DNA of 18,841 nucleotides from UBA5862 sp002408105. Its GTDB lineage: Bacteria > Pseudomonadota > Gammaproteobacteria > Pseudomonadales > UBA5862. The notes under the pieces are model-generated. The model did not search any database and was not told the origin of the DNA. It was given only the letters and a program-made list of their open reading frames with translations. The position numbers and the translations under genes are program-made. This document shows positions 1 through 9,298 of the stretch, piece after piece (the first letter of the stretch is position 1; every line of letters begins with the position of its first letter). The stretch spans positions 1 to 18,841 of the forward strand of contig JAXHVB010000079.1 of assembly GCA_034189125.1 (NCBI GenBank), given 5' to 3'.

Positions 1-119
1 TGTTCGCATTTCTCGATTTTGGCGTCAACGTGGGCCAGCCGCTCCCCGAGGGATGCCCCATGATCGAGGCTTGGTATGCGCGGATGAAAGAGCGCAAGAG
101 CGCCGCTGCCACTGCCTGA
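1..119 (+). CDS. C-terminal end of a probable glutathione S-transferase-like protein (partial, 5' end outside window)
   Basis: An open frame enters from the left edge (frame starting at base 3) and stops at TGA 117-119, giving about 38 residues. The tail contains LPEGCPMIEAWYARMKERKS, which resembles the last helix of bacterial glutathione S-transferases, where a proline-led segment is followed by a W-Y/R-R-x3-RPS-like end. No catalytic part is visible, so the assignment rests only on this short tail. The protein would be cytosolic and would use glutathione if the call is right. It is followed by a 125-base gap before the VanZ/heparinase fusion gene on the same strand. Another small alpha-helical protein cannot be excluded. 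Confidence 0.45.
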   Translation, partial: FAFLDFGVNVGQPLPEGCPMIEAWYARMKERKSAAATA

Positions 120-149
120 CCCCACCCACAGGTCGGCCGCCCAAGCCCT

Positions 150-184
150 GCCGAACAGCAACCCACGCAAAGGCAGGGTTCGGC
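150..184 (+). terminator. Weak stem-loop after the GST-like gene
   Basis: The inverted repeat GCCGAAC (150-156) and GTTCGGC (178-184) makes a 7-bp stem with a 21-base loop. An alternative pairing uses AACCC/GGGTT inside it. No T-run follows, so an intrinsic terminator is only a possibility. Nothing else is evident in the gap 120-244 except the ribosome binding site of the next gene. Confidence 0.25.
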
Positions 185-244
185 AACGCCGGCCAACCTC
201 GAGTACGTCACCCCTGACGCGCCCGCTGAGGAAGCCCACCGCTG

Positions 245-3200
245 ATGCCCGAGCGCCAACCCACCCGCAACACCCTGTGGCTGGCTCTCGGATACCTCGT
301 CCTGGTCACATACGGTTCGCTCTACCCCCTGGCTGGATGGCATCCGGTGGAATCAGGCTGGGCCGCCCTGCTGGGCCAACCCCTGGGCCAGGCGCCTTGG
401 GGGGACCTGGTGGTGAACCTGCTGGTGTACATGCCGTTCGGCTTTCTGTCGGCTCAGGTGCTCAGGCCGCATCTGGGCGGCACAGCGACGGCGATGCTGG
501 TCATGGCAACCGGGGTTGCGCTCAGCCTGGGTCTTGAACGTCTGCAGATGCATCTGCCGGCCCGCCATGGCTCCCTGTTTGATACGCTGCTCAACACCAT
601 CAGTACGGCCATGGGACTTCTGGCCAGCACCCTACTGACGCTGGGCAGGCCCTTCCACCGTTGGGCGCGCCGCGTCCGCGATCGATGGCTTCGGCCAGAG
701 CCCGTGGCCCAACTTGGCCTGTTCGCGCTGCTGGCGTGGCTTTTGAGCCAGTGGTTGCCCCTCTTTCCCACCCTGGATGTGGGTGAGCTGAAAAACGGCA
801 TCAAGCCACTCTGGCATGCCATCACGGGACAACGTGTTGTCCAGCTGCGCGAGCTGGTGCTCTACGCCCTTGAACTCTGGTTGGTGGGGCTGCTGGCGCT
901 CCAGGTTCTGCGCCCGCGCGGCGGCTGGCGTCACCGCTTTGTGGTTCCCTCGTTCCTGTTGGTGGTGCTGGTGGCCAAGGTCGGTGTGGTGTCACGGGTG
1001 CTCAGCGCGGAGGCGCTGGGTGGCTGGGTGGTTGCCGGGTGCCTGCTCGTCGTCTGGCCGCGCACGGGCGCAGTGGTCGGTGTTCTGGCTGCGATTTTCC
1101 TCACCGCGCTGTTCCTGCTGATGTCGGCGTGGTGGCCGATTGCGGCGCCCGGCGCACCGCTGTACAGCTTCAATTGGATTCCCTTCGCGAGCCAGGCTGG
1201 GGGGCTCAACGGGATCGGGGATCTGGTCGATGCGCTTTGGCCCATGGTTGCGCTGTCATTCTGGGTGCAGACCCCCCGCCGGTGGCAAACCCCAGGGGCT
1301 TTCATTGTCGCGTCCGTCGCCGTCGGGCTGGTCTTGGCGCTGACCGAATGGCGCCAGCAGTGGCTACCGGGCCGCCACGGCGACATCACCGATGTGGTGG
1401 TGGGCCTTGCCGGCTTCATGCTGCCCTGGTTCGCGCACTCGGGGGCGGCACGTGGCTTTGGGGCGGGGCGCCGGTGGTCCTGGCGGGTCGTTCCACCGGT
1501 GTCGCTCGCGCTGTTCACCGGCTTCCTGGCTGCGGCACTTTGGGGGTCGCGTGGCGCCGATCCGGACCCGGTGGCGCAGCTGCTTCCGAACCCCGGGGCG
1601 CTTGCCGACTGGCCAGTGACCCCAGTGCGCACCGGCCATCCACGCCTTCCCGCGCCGACGTTGCAAGACCGCATGCGGCTCGACACAGAAAACCCTGCCT
1701 ATGTACAGCAGCTGTTGCGCCGGGCGCGGGGCGGGGAGGGTGACTTTGAGTCGGTCATTCAGGCGGCGTATCTGGCTCCTGGATCCCAGGACATCGACCG
1801 ACTGTTCCAACGTCTAATGGCGCTGCAGTTCCAATGGCGCGGGCATGAGCAAGCGCGTCCCCTCGCGCAGGCATACGACTGGCTGCATGGCGACTTTTCC
1901 CAGAGCCAACGGCGTGCGTTGCAGAACAAGCTGATCGAGGGCTGCAACTACCTGATCGAATACATTCGCCGCGAGCGGTTGTCGCCGTACAACGTTTACC
2001 TCTACAACCGCCCGTTGCAGGCGCTTGTTGCCAGCACACTCGCGGTGCAGGCCGACCACCCGGAGGCGGGTGCCTGCATGGCCTTTACTGAATACTACCT
2101 GCGGTCCGTGATGCTGCCGGTCTGGCGTCAGGTCATGGGTCAGAACGGTGGCTGGCACGAGGGTGGCGAATACGTGGGCATCGGAATCGGTTCGGCGGTG
2201 TATCGCATCCCGGCCATGTGGGAAGCGGCGACCGGCGAGTCCTGGTTCGAGTCCGAGCCGCAGTTGGAGGGGTTTCTGGATTTTCTGGTCCAGCGCCAGC
2301 GACCGGACGGCGACTACGCCCATTGGGGCGATGCTGGGTTCTTTCGCCGCCAGGTTCCGGACCGGGTTCCCCTTGCTCTGCGCTACCGCCATGCCGCCGC
2401 CTATGGTTTGGGGGGATGCCCCACCCGCATCGAACCCTCCGCCTGGCCTTGGGGACCGCTGCCAGACCCGTCCCTGTGTGCGGCCTCCAAGCAGGTTTCT
2501 CCACCCCTGGGGGCCTTGTTCGATGGCATTGGGCTGGCTGTTGTGCGCAGTGGTTGGTCGCCGGATTCGACCTTTGCGAGCCTGCGGGGTGGGGACAACT
2601 ATTGGTCGCACAGCCACCTGGACCAAGGTGCCATCACCCTGTTCAAGGGCGCGCCTTTGTTGATCGACAGCGGGCTCTACTACCGCTATGGGTCGGATCA
2701 CCACCTAAGCTACGCCTACCAGACGGTTGCCCACAACAGCATCACCGTCACCGACCCGAACGACCGGGCGGCGTGGCCAAAGTTTCCCAATCGATTGGTC
2801 GCCAACGATGGTGGGCAGCGACGGGTCGGATCGGGCTGGGGAGCACATGCGGCGCCCTTGACCCTAGGGCAGTGGCAGCAACAGAGGGCCGAATACCACA
2901 CCGGGAGAATGCGATATTTTCAAGACCAGGATGGCCTGGTGGTGGCTGTGACCGATATTTCGCCAGCCTACGCCAACCGGCATTCGGCCAAGGGTGCGTT
3001 TTATGCCCGCACCCCCAGAACCCGCCAGGTGGTGCGCGTGCTGGTGTATGACCGGCTCAATGACCTTTTTGTGGTGTACGACCGGGTGATTGCAACCCGA
3101 GCCCGGTTTGCCAAACGGGTGCTTTTTCACAGCCTGAACGAGCCGCGCATTGAGGGCGATCGTTTCGAAATCGCGGTGGCGCCGGAGCCATCACGAGGTT

Positions 3201-3649
3201 GGCTCGGCGGACAGCTCCATGGGTGGGTGGTGCAACCCCGGCAAGCCATCCTGCACAGCATCGGTGGGCGCGGCTGGGAGTTCTATGTGGATGGGGTGCA
3301 GTACGACGATGGGGGTGCAGTTTTCACCAACGCAGACAAACGCGGCCACCGTGAATACGGCAGCTGGCGGTTGGAGGTGTCCCCCGAGCGCGGCCAATTG
3401 CGCGACGACTTTCTGGTGGTGCTGGCGCCACGCTTGCATGATGATGCATTGGACGTTCAGGTTGCAGCCACAGCCACCGGGGTGCAGATTGAAGGCCCGC
3501 AGCGGAACTTGGGACTGCAGATCGGCGAACTTGGTAGCCGGATTGTGCTCGAATACATCAATCAGGGCGAGGCGAAGTTCCGGACGGTGCCGCTACCCGG
3601 GCCGCCCGCACAGCCATGGTGGCAGCGGCTGCGCAGCCACCTGCAGTAA
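245..3649 (+). CDS. Tandem VanZ-like membrane domain fused to heparinase II/III-family polysaccharide lyase
   Basis: This 1134-residue protein has two parts. Residues 1-435 are a polytopic membrane region of about 13 hydrophobic segments. It contains a full VanZ-like unit (residues about 14-130: YGSLYP, NLLVYMPFGF, LPARHGSLFD) and a second VanZ-like stretch (about 270-397: FNWIPF, LPGRHGDITD). Residues about 475-1134 are a heparinase II/III-type lyase. Visible there are YNVYLYNRP (582-590), NGGWHEGGEY (634-643), SHSHLDQG (788-795, with H789 and H791), GLYYRYG (810-816) and VAHNS (828-832). In this family an alpha-barrel precedes a beta-sandwich, and the lyase cleaves uronate-containing polysaccharides. 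An odd number of membrane segments with a basic N-terminus would place the lyase in the periplasm (inference). The start ATG has a GAGGAAG site 10 bases upstream. acnA follows 55 bases later. The substrate is unknown; an exopolysaccharide or alginate-like polymer is plausible. Confidence 0.85.
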   Translation: MPERQPTRNTLWLALGYLVLVTYGSLYPLAGWHPVESGWAALLGQPLGQAPWGDLVVNLLVYMPFGFLSAQVLRPHLGGTATAMLVMATGVALSLGLERLQMHLPARHGSLFDTLLNTISTAMGLLASTLLTLGRPFHRWARRVRDRWLRPEPVAQLGLFALLAWLLSQWLPLFPTLDVGELKNGIKPLWHAITGQRVVQLRELVLYALELWLVGLLALQVLRPRGGWRHRFVVPSFLLVVLVAKVGVVSRVLSAEALGGWVVAGCLLVVWPRTGAVVGVLAAIFLTALFLLMSAWWPIAAPGAPLYSFNWIPFASQAGGLNGIGDLVDALWPMVALSFWVQTPRRWQTPGAFIVASVAVGLVLALTEWRQQWLPGRHGDITDVVVGLAGFMLPWFAHSGAARGFGAGRRWSWRVVPPVSLALFTGFLAAALWGSRGADPDPVAQLLPNPGALADWPVTPVRTGHPRLPAPTLQDRMRLDTENPAYVQQLLRRARGGEGDFESVIQAAYLAPGSQDIDRLFQRLMALQFQWRGHEQARPLAQAYDWLHGDFSQSQRRALQNKLIEGCNYLIEYIRRERLSPYNVYLYNRPLQALVASTLAVQADHPEAGACMAFTEYYLRSVMLPVWRQVMGQNGGWHEGGEYVGIGIGSAVYRIPAMWEAATGESWFESEPQLEGFLDFLVQRQRPDGDYAHWGDAGFFRRQVPDRVPLALRYRHAAAYGLGGCPTRIEPSAWPWGPLPDPSLCAASKQVSPPLGALFDGIGLAVVRSGWSPDSTFASLRGGDNYWSHSHLDQGAITLFKGAPLLIDSGLYYRYGSDHHLSYAYQTVAHNSITVTDPNDRAAWPKFPNRLVANDGGQRRVGSGWGAHAAPLTLGQWQQQRAEYHTGRMRYFQDQDGLVVAVTDISPAYANRHSAKGAFYARTPRTRQVVRVLVYDRLNDLFVVYDRVIATRARFAKRVLFHSLNEPRIEGDRFEIAVAPEPSRGWLGGQLHGWVVQPRQAILHSIGGRGWEFYVDGVQYDDGGAVFTNADKRGHREYGSWRLEVSPERGQLRDDFLVVLAPRLHDDALDVQVAATATGVQIEGPQRNLGLQIGELGSRIVLEYINQGEAKFRTVPLPGPPAQPWWQRLRSHLQ

Positions 3650-3656
3650 CCGTGCC

Positions 3657-3685
3657 CGCACCCCCGCTGTCCAGTGTCGGGTGCG
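3657..3685 (+). promoter_or_regulatory. Stem-loop between the fusion gene and acnA
   Basis: CGCACCC (3657-3663) and GGGTGCG (3679-3685) form a perfect 7-bp stem with a 15-base loop. It sits just after the stop of the VanZ/heparinase gene and 7 bases before the acnA ribosome binding site. No T-tract follows, so it is not a textbook terminator. It could act as a leader structure or a weak factor-dependent end. Confidence 0.3.
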
Positions 3686-3704
3686 ATCAGAAGGGAGAAA
3701 ATGC

Positions 3705-6377
<2,673 letters not shown>

Positions 6378-6392
6378 AGCGGCCTTGAACGG

Positions 6393-6416
6393 GCGTGGCC
6401 GGCACGGTGGTCACGC
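6393..6416 (+). terminator. Stem-loop downstream of acnA
   Basis: GCGTGGCC (6393-6400) pairs with GGTCACGC (6409-6416) with one G-U pair and an 8-base loop, 15 bases past the acnA stop. There is no following T-run. It may mark the 3' end of the acnA message, but intrinsic termination is not proven by sequence. Confidence 0.35.
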
Positions 6417-6421
6417 CGCGC

Positions 6422-6450
6422 TGGCGAAATCGGCACTGGGGACCGATAAT
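6422..6450 (+). promoter_or_regulatory. Putative sigma-70 promoter of the outer-membrane barrel gene
   Basis: A GATAAT -10 element (6445-6450, 5 of 6 matches) is preceded at 17-base spacing by TGGCGA (6422-6427), a poor -35 with 3 of 6 matches. Transcription would start near 6457, giving a leader of about 50 bases that contains the hairpin at 6465-6488. Confidence 0.4.
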
Positions 6451-6464
6451 TTGCAGGCCGCTGT

Positions 6465-6488
6465 ATGTGGACAGCGGTGTGTCCACGT
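6465..6488 (+). promoter_or_regulatory. Leader hairpin before the outer-membrane barrel gene
   Basis: GTGGACA (6467-6473) and TGTCCAC (6480-6486) form a perfect 7-bp stem with a 6-base loop. It extends to 9 bp with one G-U pair (6465-6488). It ends 5 bases before the AAGGAG ribosome binding site (6494-6499), so it could modulate mRNA stability or translation without covering the site. Confidence 0.35.
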
Positions 6489-6506
6489 CCAATAAGGAGC
6501 TCCCCA

Positions 6507-7262
6507 ATGCGACGAGCGGTCACGTTGGCGCTTGCAGGTGTTGCTGCAACCGCGCTTCCAGTTACAAGTCAAGCCGACATGATTCTCGGTGTGTTTGCAG
6601 GAGCTGCCCTTTGGCAGCAGGAACTCAGCGGTGAGTTCAGTGACTCAAGCACGGTCATTGATGTCGGCGACGACCTCGGGATCGACGACGACAGCAATGC
6701 CACCTTTTATGTGGCTCTTGAGCATTTCGTTCCACTGATTCCGAACATTCGGGTCGAGCGCAACGAGATCGAACTGAGCGGGAGCCAGGTATTGACGCGC
6801 ACCATCGATTTCGGTGGAAACACCTATCTGGCCACAGACCGGGTTCAGTCCGACATCGACCTCGGTCATTTCGACTTTATCTTGTACTACGAGTTGCTCG
6901 ACAACTGGGTTTCCCTGGACCTGGGTCTGGATGTCAAATGGTTTGACGGGGAAATCGTGCTGCGCAGCGCGGCGAGCGGTGAGGCCTCTGAGGCGCTGGA
7001 ATCGCCCGTTCCCATGCTGTATGCCAAAGCGAGCCTGAGCCTGCCGTTCACCGGCTGGACCCTGGCTGCCGACCTGCGTGGCATCGGCTACTCCGGTGAC
7101 AGCTTCACCGACTCCAAGGCATTCGTTGCCTATGAAGGTGGGTATGGGCTGGGGTTTGAGCTGGGTTACCGGCGCTTGGAGCTGGATGTCGACGACCTGG
7201 ATGATGTCATGGTGAACCTCACCGTCGATGGCGCATACGGCGCGATCACCTACCATTTCTAG
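6507..7262 (+). CDS. TIGR04219-type outer membrane beta-barrel protein
   Basis: This 251-residue secreted protein starts at ATG 6507, which follows AAGGAG by 7 bases and opens a signal peptide (MRRAVTLALAGVAATALPVT, probable cleavage after SQA). An in-frame upstream ATG at 6465 would spoil the signal peptide. The mature part shows alternating beta-strands, acidic DD-rich turns, the stretches VALEHFVPLIPNIRVER and YYELLDNWVSLDLGLDVKWF, and a C-terminal aromatic residue (AITYHF). These match my memory of the TIGR04219 family of small outer-membrane barrels, whose function is unknown. It would be a client of SurA and the BAM complex. It converges on the TerD-like gene, with a perfect palindrome between them. 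A leader hairpin and a promoter-like element precede it. Confidence 0.85.
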   Translation: MRRAVTLALAGVAATALPVTSQADMILGVFAGAALWQQELSGEFSDSSTVIDVGDDLGIDDDSNATFYVALEHFVPLIPNIRVERNEIELSGSQVLTRTIDFGGNTYLATDRVQSDIDLGHFDFILYYELLDNWVSLDLGLDVKWFDGEIVLRSAASGEASEALESPVPMLYAKASLSLPFTGWTLAADLRGIGYSGDSFTDSKAFVAYEGGYGLGFELGYRRLELDVDDLDDVMVNLTVDGAYGAITYHF

Positions 7263-7279
7263 CGCACCGCCTCGAGCGT

Positions 7280-7301
7280 CGCCCCCTGCGCGCAGGGGGC
7301 G
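7280..7301. terminator. Perfect GC-rich palindrome, probable bidirectional terminator
   Basis: CGCCCCCTGCG (7280-7290) is followed immediately by its exact reverse complement (7291-7301), making a 22-base perfect palindrome. It lies 17 bases after the stop of the barrel gene and 11 bases after the stop of the convergent TerD-like gene. That position fits a shared terminator for both strands, although no T-run flanks it on either strand. Confidence 0.6.
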
Positions 7302-7312
7302 TGGTCGGTGGG

Positions 7313-7912
7313 TCAGTCGATGAGCGCCGTGACCTGAGGCAGAATCTTGAGGAAGGTGTGGCCGTCGCCGGTGTGTCCGATGGCCCGGAACACCCATCCG
7401 TCGGCGCTGCGGCGCAACTTCCCGATGATCAGCGCACTGTGGTCGCCACCGGCTTCGGCCAGATCGAACCGGGCCAGTTCCTGGTTGTCGACACTGTCGA
7501 TGACGTAAATGAAAGCGTTGTCGATCTTGGTGAAGTTGAGTTCGCTGAAGCAGGTGACGGTGAACACCAGCGTCTGCACCTCTTTCGGAAGCCGGCTTAG
7601 GTTCACGTGGATGACCTCATCGGCGCCAGGTGCGTCGCCGCTTTTGTTGTCACCGGTGTGGGTCACCGCACCGCACTTGCTCTGGTACTGTTGGAACCAA
7701 ACCTGGTCGACCAGCTGCTTATTGGCATCGAACAACAAGCAAGAAGCATCCAAGTCCACTGCCCGTTGGCGTTTGCCGCCGCCGATCCCGAGCACACCCT
7801 TTGACTCCTGGGTCCGCAGATCCCAACCGAGGCCAAACGCCAAGGTCGGCAGTGAGTCCGTCGCGGGTTTGCCGACGGTGATCTCTTCCCCTTTTTTTAG
7901 TGCTACAGCCAT
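7313..7912 (-). CDS. TerD-domain protein (TerZ/TerD-like, stress or tellurite-resistance family)
   Basis: This 199-residue soluble protein shows TerD-fold signatures: DLDASCLLFD (53-62), the acidic calcium-binding-type loop HTGDNKSGDAPGADEVIHVN (85-104), and the later strands FIYVIDS and ARFDL. The length is close to TerD and TerZ of E. coli (about 192-193 residues). Family members bind calcium and are linked to tellurite, phage and general stress responses; the molecular activity is not settled. No other ter genes (terA, terB, terC, terE) are nearby, so it is an orphan here. It has its own promoter-like element at 7947-7976 and converges on the barrel gene. The ribosome binding site is weak (GAGAC a few bases upstream of the ATG). 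Confidence 0.88.
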   Translation of the reverse strand: MAVALKKGEEITVGKPATDSLPTLAFGLGWDLRTQESKGVLGIGGGKRQRAVDLDASCLLFDANKQLVDQVWFQQYQSKCGAVTHTGDNKSGDAPGADEVIHVNLSRLPKEVQTLVFTVTCFSELNFTKIDNAFIYVIDSVDNQELARFDLAEAGGDHSALIIGKLRRSADGWVFRAIGHTGDGHTFLKILPQVTALID

Positions 7913-7946
7913 GGATGGTCTCGCTTGGTCGTCACCTGAAATGGTT

Positions 7947-7976
7947 CTTATAGCTGGACGGCGGCTGATGCATCAA
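7947..7976 (-). promoter_or_regulatory. Putative sigma-70 promoter of the TerD-domain gene
   Basis: On the minus strand, TTGATG (plus 7971-7976, 4 of 6 matches) is followed after 18 bases by TATAAG (plus 7947-7952, 5 of 6). The leader would be roughly 30 bases. This suggests that the TerD-like gene is transcribed separately from apaH, which ends about 170 bases upstream. Confidence 0.45.
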
Positions 7977-8034
7977 CCACCGGTTGGGCACCATAGCCCA
8001 GTTGTCTGATCTGGCGCAATCCGTGGCGTGACTG

Positions 8035-8056
8035 AGGTCCGAACGGACGCGGACCT
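8035..8056 (-). terminator. Stem-loop after apaH
   Basis: AGGTCCG (8035-8041) and CGGACCT (8050-8056) form a 7-bp stem with an 8-base loop, 28 bases past the apaH stop on the minus strand. No T-run follows. It is a reasonable candidate for the 3' end of the lptD-to-apaH transcript. Confidence 0.35.
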
Positions 8057-8084
8057 GTCCCTGCTGGCTGTGTCAGGTACAGGC

Positions 8085-8915
8085 TCATGGTTGGCAGTCG
8101 CACCAGTACTGGCGGCGGTCCTCCAGCCGCATCATCGTCATGCGCTGGCCCCAAGCGCAGCCCGTGTCCAGGGCGATGCGGTTGGCCAGCCCGGTCTCGC
8201 CCGCAAGGGCGGCCCAGTGGCCGAATACGATGGTGCAGTCGTCGTCCGGGTCGCGCGGCCACTCGAACCATGGGCGGAACCCCGCCGGGGCGGACTTGGG
8301 TCCGGCTTTGGTGGTGAATTCGAGCCGCCCTGTCGATTCGATGAAACGCATTCGCGTGCAATAGTTGGTGATGGCACGCAGCCGGTCAATGCCTTGCAAG
8401 GCGTCATCCCAGCAGCCTGGCTGGTTGCCGTGCATCTGCCGCAGGAATGCCGTTGCCCGGTTGGGTTCGGCCAGTGTTTCTGCCACTTCAGTGGTCAGCG
8501 CCTGGGCGGTGGCGAGGGTCCAGCAATGGGGGATGCCGGCGTGCACCAGCAGCATGTCCTCGGTGCCTGAGTCGGTGTCCAGGGGGGCCCGGACGAGCAA
8601 CGGTAGGTGCGCCAGCCAGCTGAGCAGGTCGCCGGCGTCCGGCGCATGCAGAACCGGTACGAGGTCTGGCGGAACCTTGAGCGGGGTGCCCGCCGCGAGG
8701 GACAGCAAGTGCAGGTCGTGGTTGCCAAGCACAGCGGTGACCCGGCCCCGCAGTGCAAAGAGAAACTGCAGCGTTTCCAGCGAGTGCGGGCCACGGTTGA
8801 CCAGGTCTCCAACCAGCCAAAGCCGGTCGGTGGCCGGATCGAAGTTGCATTGGTCCAGCAGCCGGCGCAGCGGGGTGAGGCAGCCTTGTAGATCGCCTAC
8901 GGCGTAGGTTGCCAC
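8085..8915 (-). CDS. apaH: Bis(5'-nucleosyl)-tetraphosphatase, symmetrical (Ap4A hydrolase)
   Basis: This 276-residue cytosolic metallophosphatase cleaves Ap4A into two ADP and, by known family biochemistry, removes Np4 caps from RNA. PPP-family metal motifs are visible: GDLQGC (7-12, D8), GDLVNRGP (36-43, D37), GNHD (64-67) and LVHAGIP. The C-terminal family signature GHWAALAG...LDTGCAWG followed by RLED is also present. The length matches E. coli ApaH (about 280). Translation begins at a GTG two bases after the apaG stop, so it is almost certainly translationally coupled to apaG. It is the last gene of the lptD-surA-pdxA-rsmA-apaG-apaH cluster. Confidence 0.96.
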   Translation of the reverse strand: MATYAVGDLQGCLTPLRRLLDQCNFDPATDRLWLVGDLVNRGPHSLETLQFLFALRGRVTAVLGNHDLHLLSLAAGTPLKVPPDLVPVLHAPDAGDLLSWLAHLPLLVRAPLDTDSGTEDMLLVHAGIPHCWTLATAQALTTEVAETLAEPNRATAFLRQMHGNQPGCWDDALQGIDRLRAITNYCTRMRFIESTGRLEFTTKAGPKSAPAGFRPWFEWPRDPDDDCTIVFGHWAALAGETGLANRIALDTGCAWGQRMTMMRLEDRRQYWCDCQP

Positions 8916-8917
8916 GG

Positions 8918-9298
8918 TCAGTTTAGGGCGTTGGGGGCAGCCAGGGTGAAGGGTGCGATTTCCGCATCGAACAAGGTGCCGTCTTCACTGAGCATTTCGT
9001 AACTACCGTGCATCGAGCCGACTGCGGTTTCGAGGATCGCGCCACTCGTGTACCTGTAGCTTGCACCTGGTTCGATGTAGGGCTGCTCACCGACCACGCC
9101 CTCGCCGTGCACTTCCTGCACCTGCTGCTCGCCATCGGTGATGATCCAATGGCGGCGAATCAATTGGGCGCCCCGCGAACCCTGATTGGTAACCGTGATG
9201 GTGTAGGCAAACACAAACCGCTGCGCCTCGGGCTCTGACTGGTCGGCCAGGTATCCTGTCGCCACTTCGGTTTCGATGTGGTAGCGGGTGTTATCCAT
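8918..9298 (-). CDS. apaG: ApaG-domain protein
   Basis: This 126-residue protein has an immunoglobulin-like ApaG fold. Signatures are QRFVFAYTITVTNQG, RRHWIITDG, GEGVVGEQPYIEPG and YTSGAILET. Its biochemical role is unclear, although the domain also occurs in eukaryotic F-box and polymerase delta-interacting proteins. The start is set at ATG 9298 because the usual family N-terminus begins there. A longer frame back to 9379 lies inside rsmA and adds a proline-rich, non-family stretch. The ATG overlaps the rsmA stop by 8 bases (ATGGATAA) and has no clear Shine-Dalgarno sequence, which suggests reinitiation after rsmA. apaH follows after two bases. Confidence 0.95.
   Translation of the reverse strand: MDNTRYHIETEVATGYLADQSEPEAQRFVFAYTITVTNQGSRGAQLIRRHWIITDGEQQVQEVHGEGVVGEQPYIEPGASYRYTSGAILETAVGSMHGSYEMLSEDGTLFDAEIAPFTLAAPNALN

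Noticed and set aside
931..1686. 251-codon minus-strand frame opposite the VanZ/heparinase gene
   Set aside because: Its composition is dominated by S, T, P and A, as expected from the complement of a hydrophobic GC-rich coding region. It has no motif or plausible start context.
3150..3704. N-terminal extension of the aconitase frame into the upstream gene
   Set aside because: The extension overlaps the end of the heparinase domain in another frame. It has no aconitase similarity, and a good ribosome binding site precedes ATG 3705.
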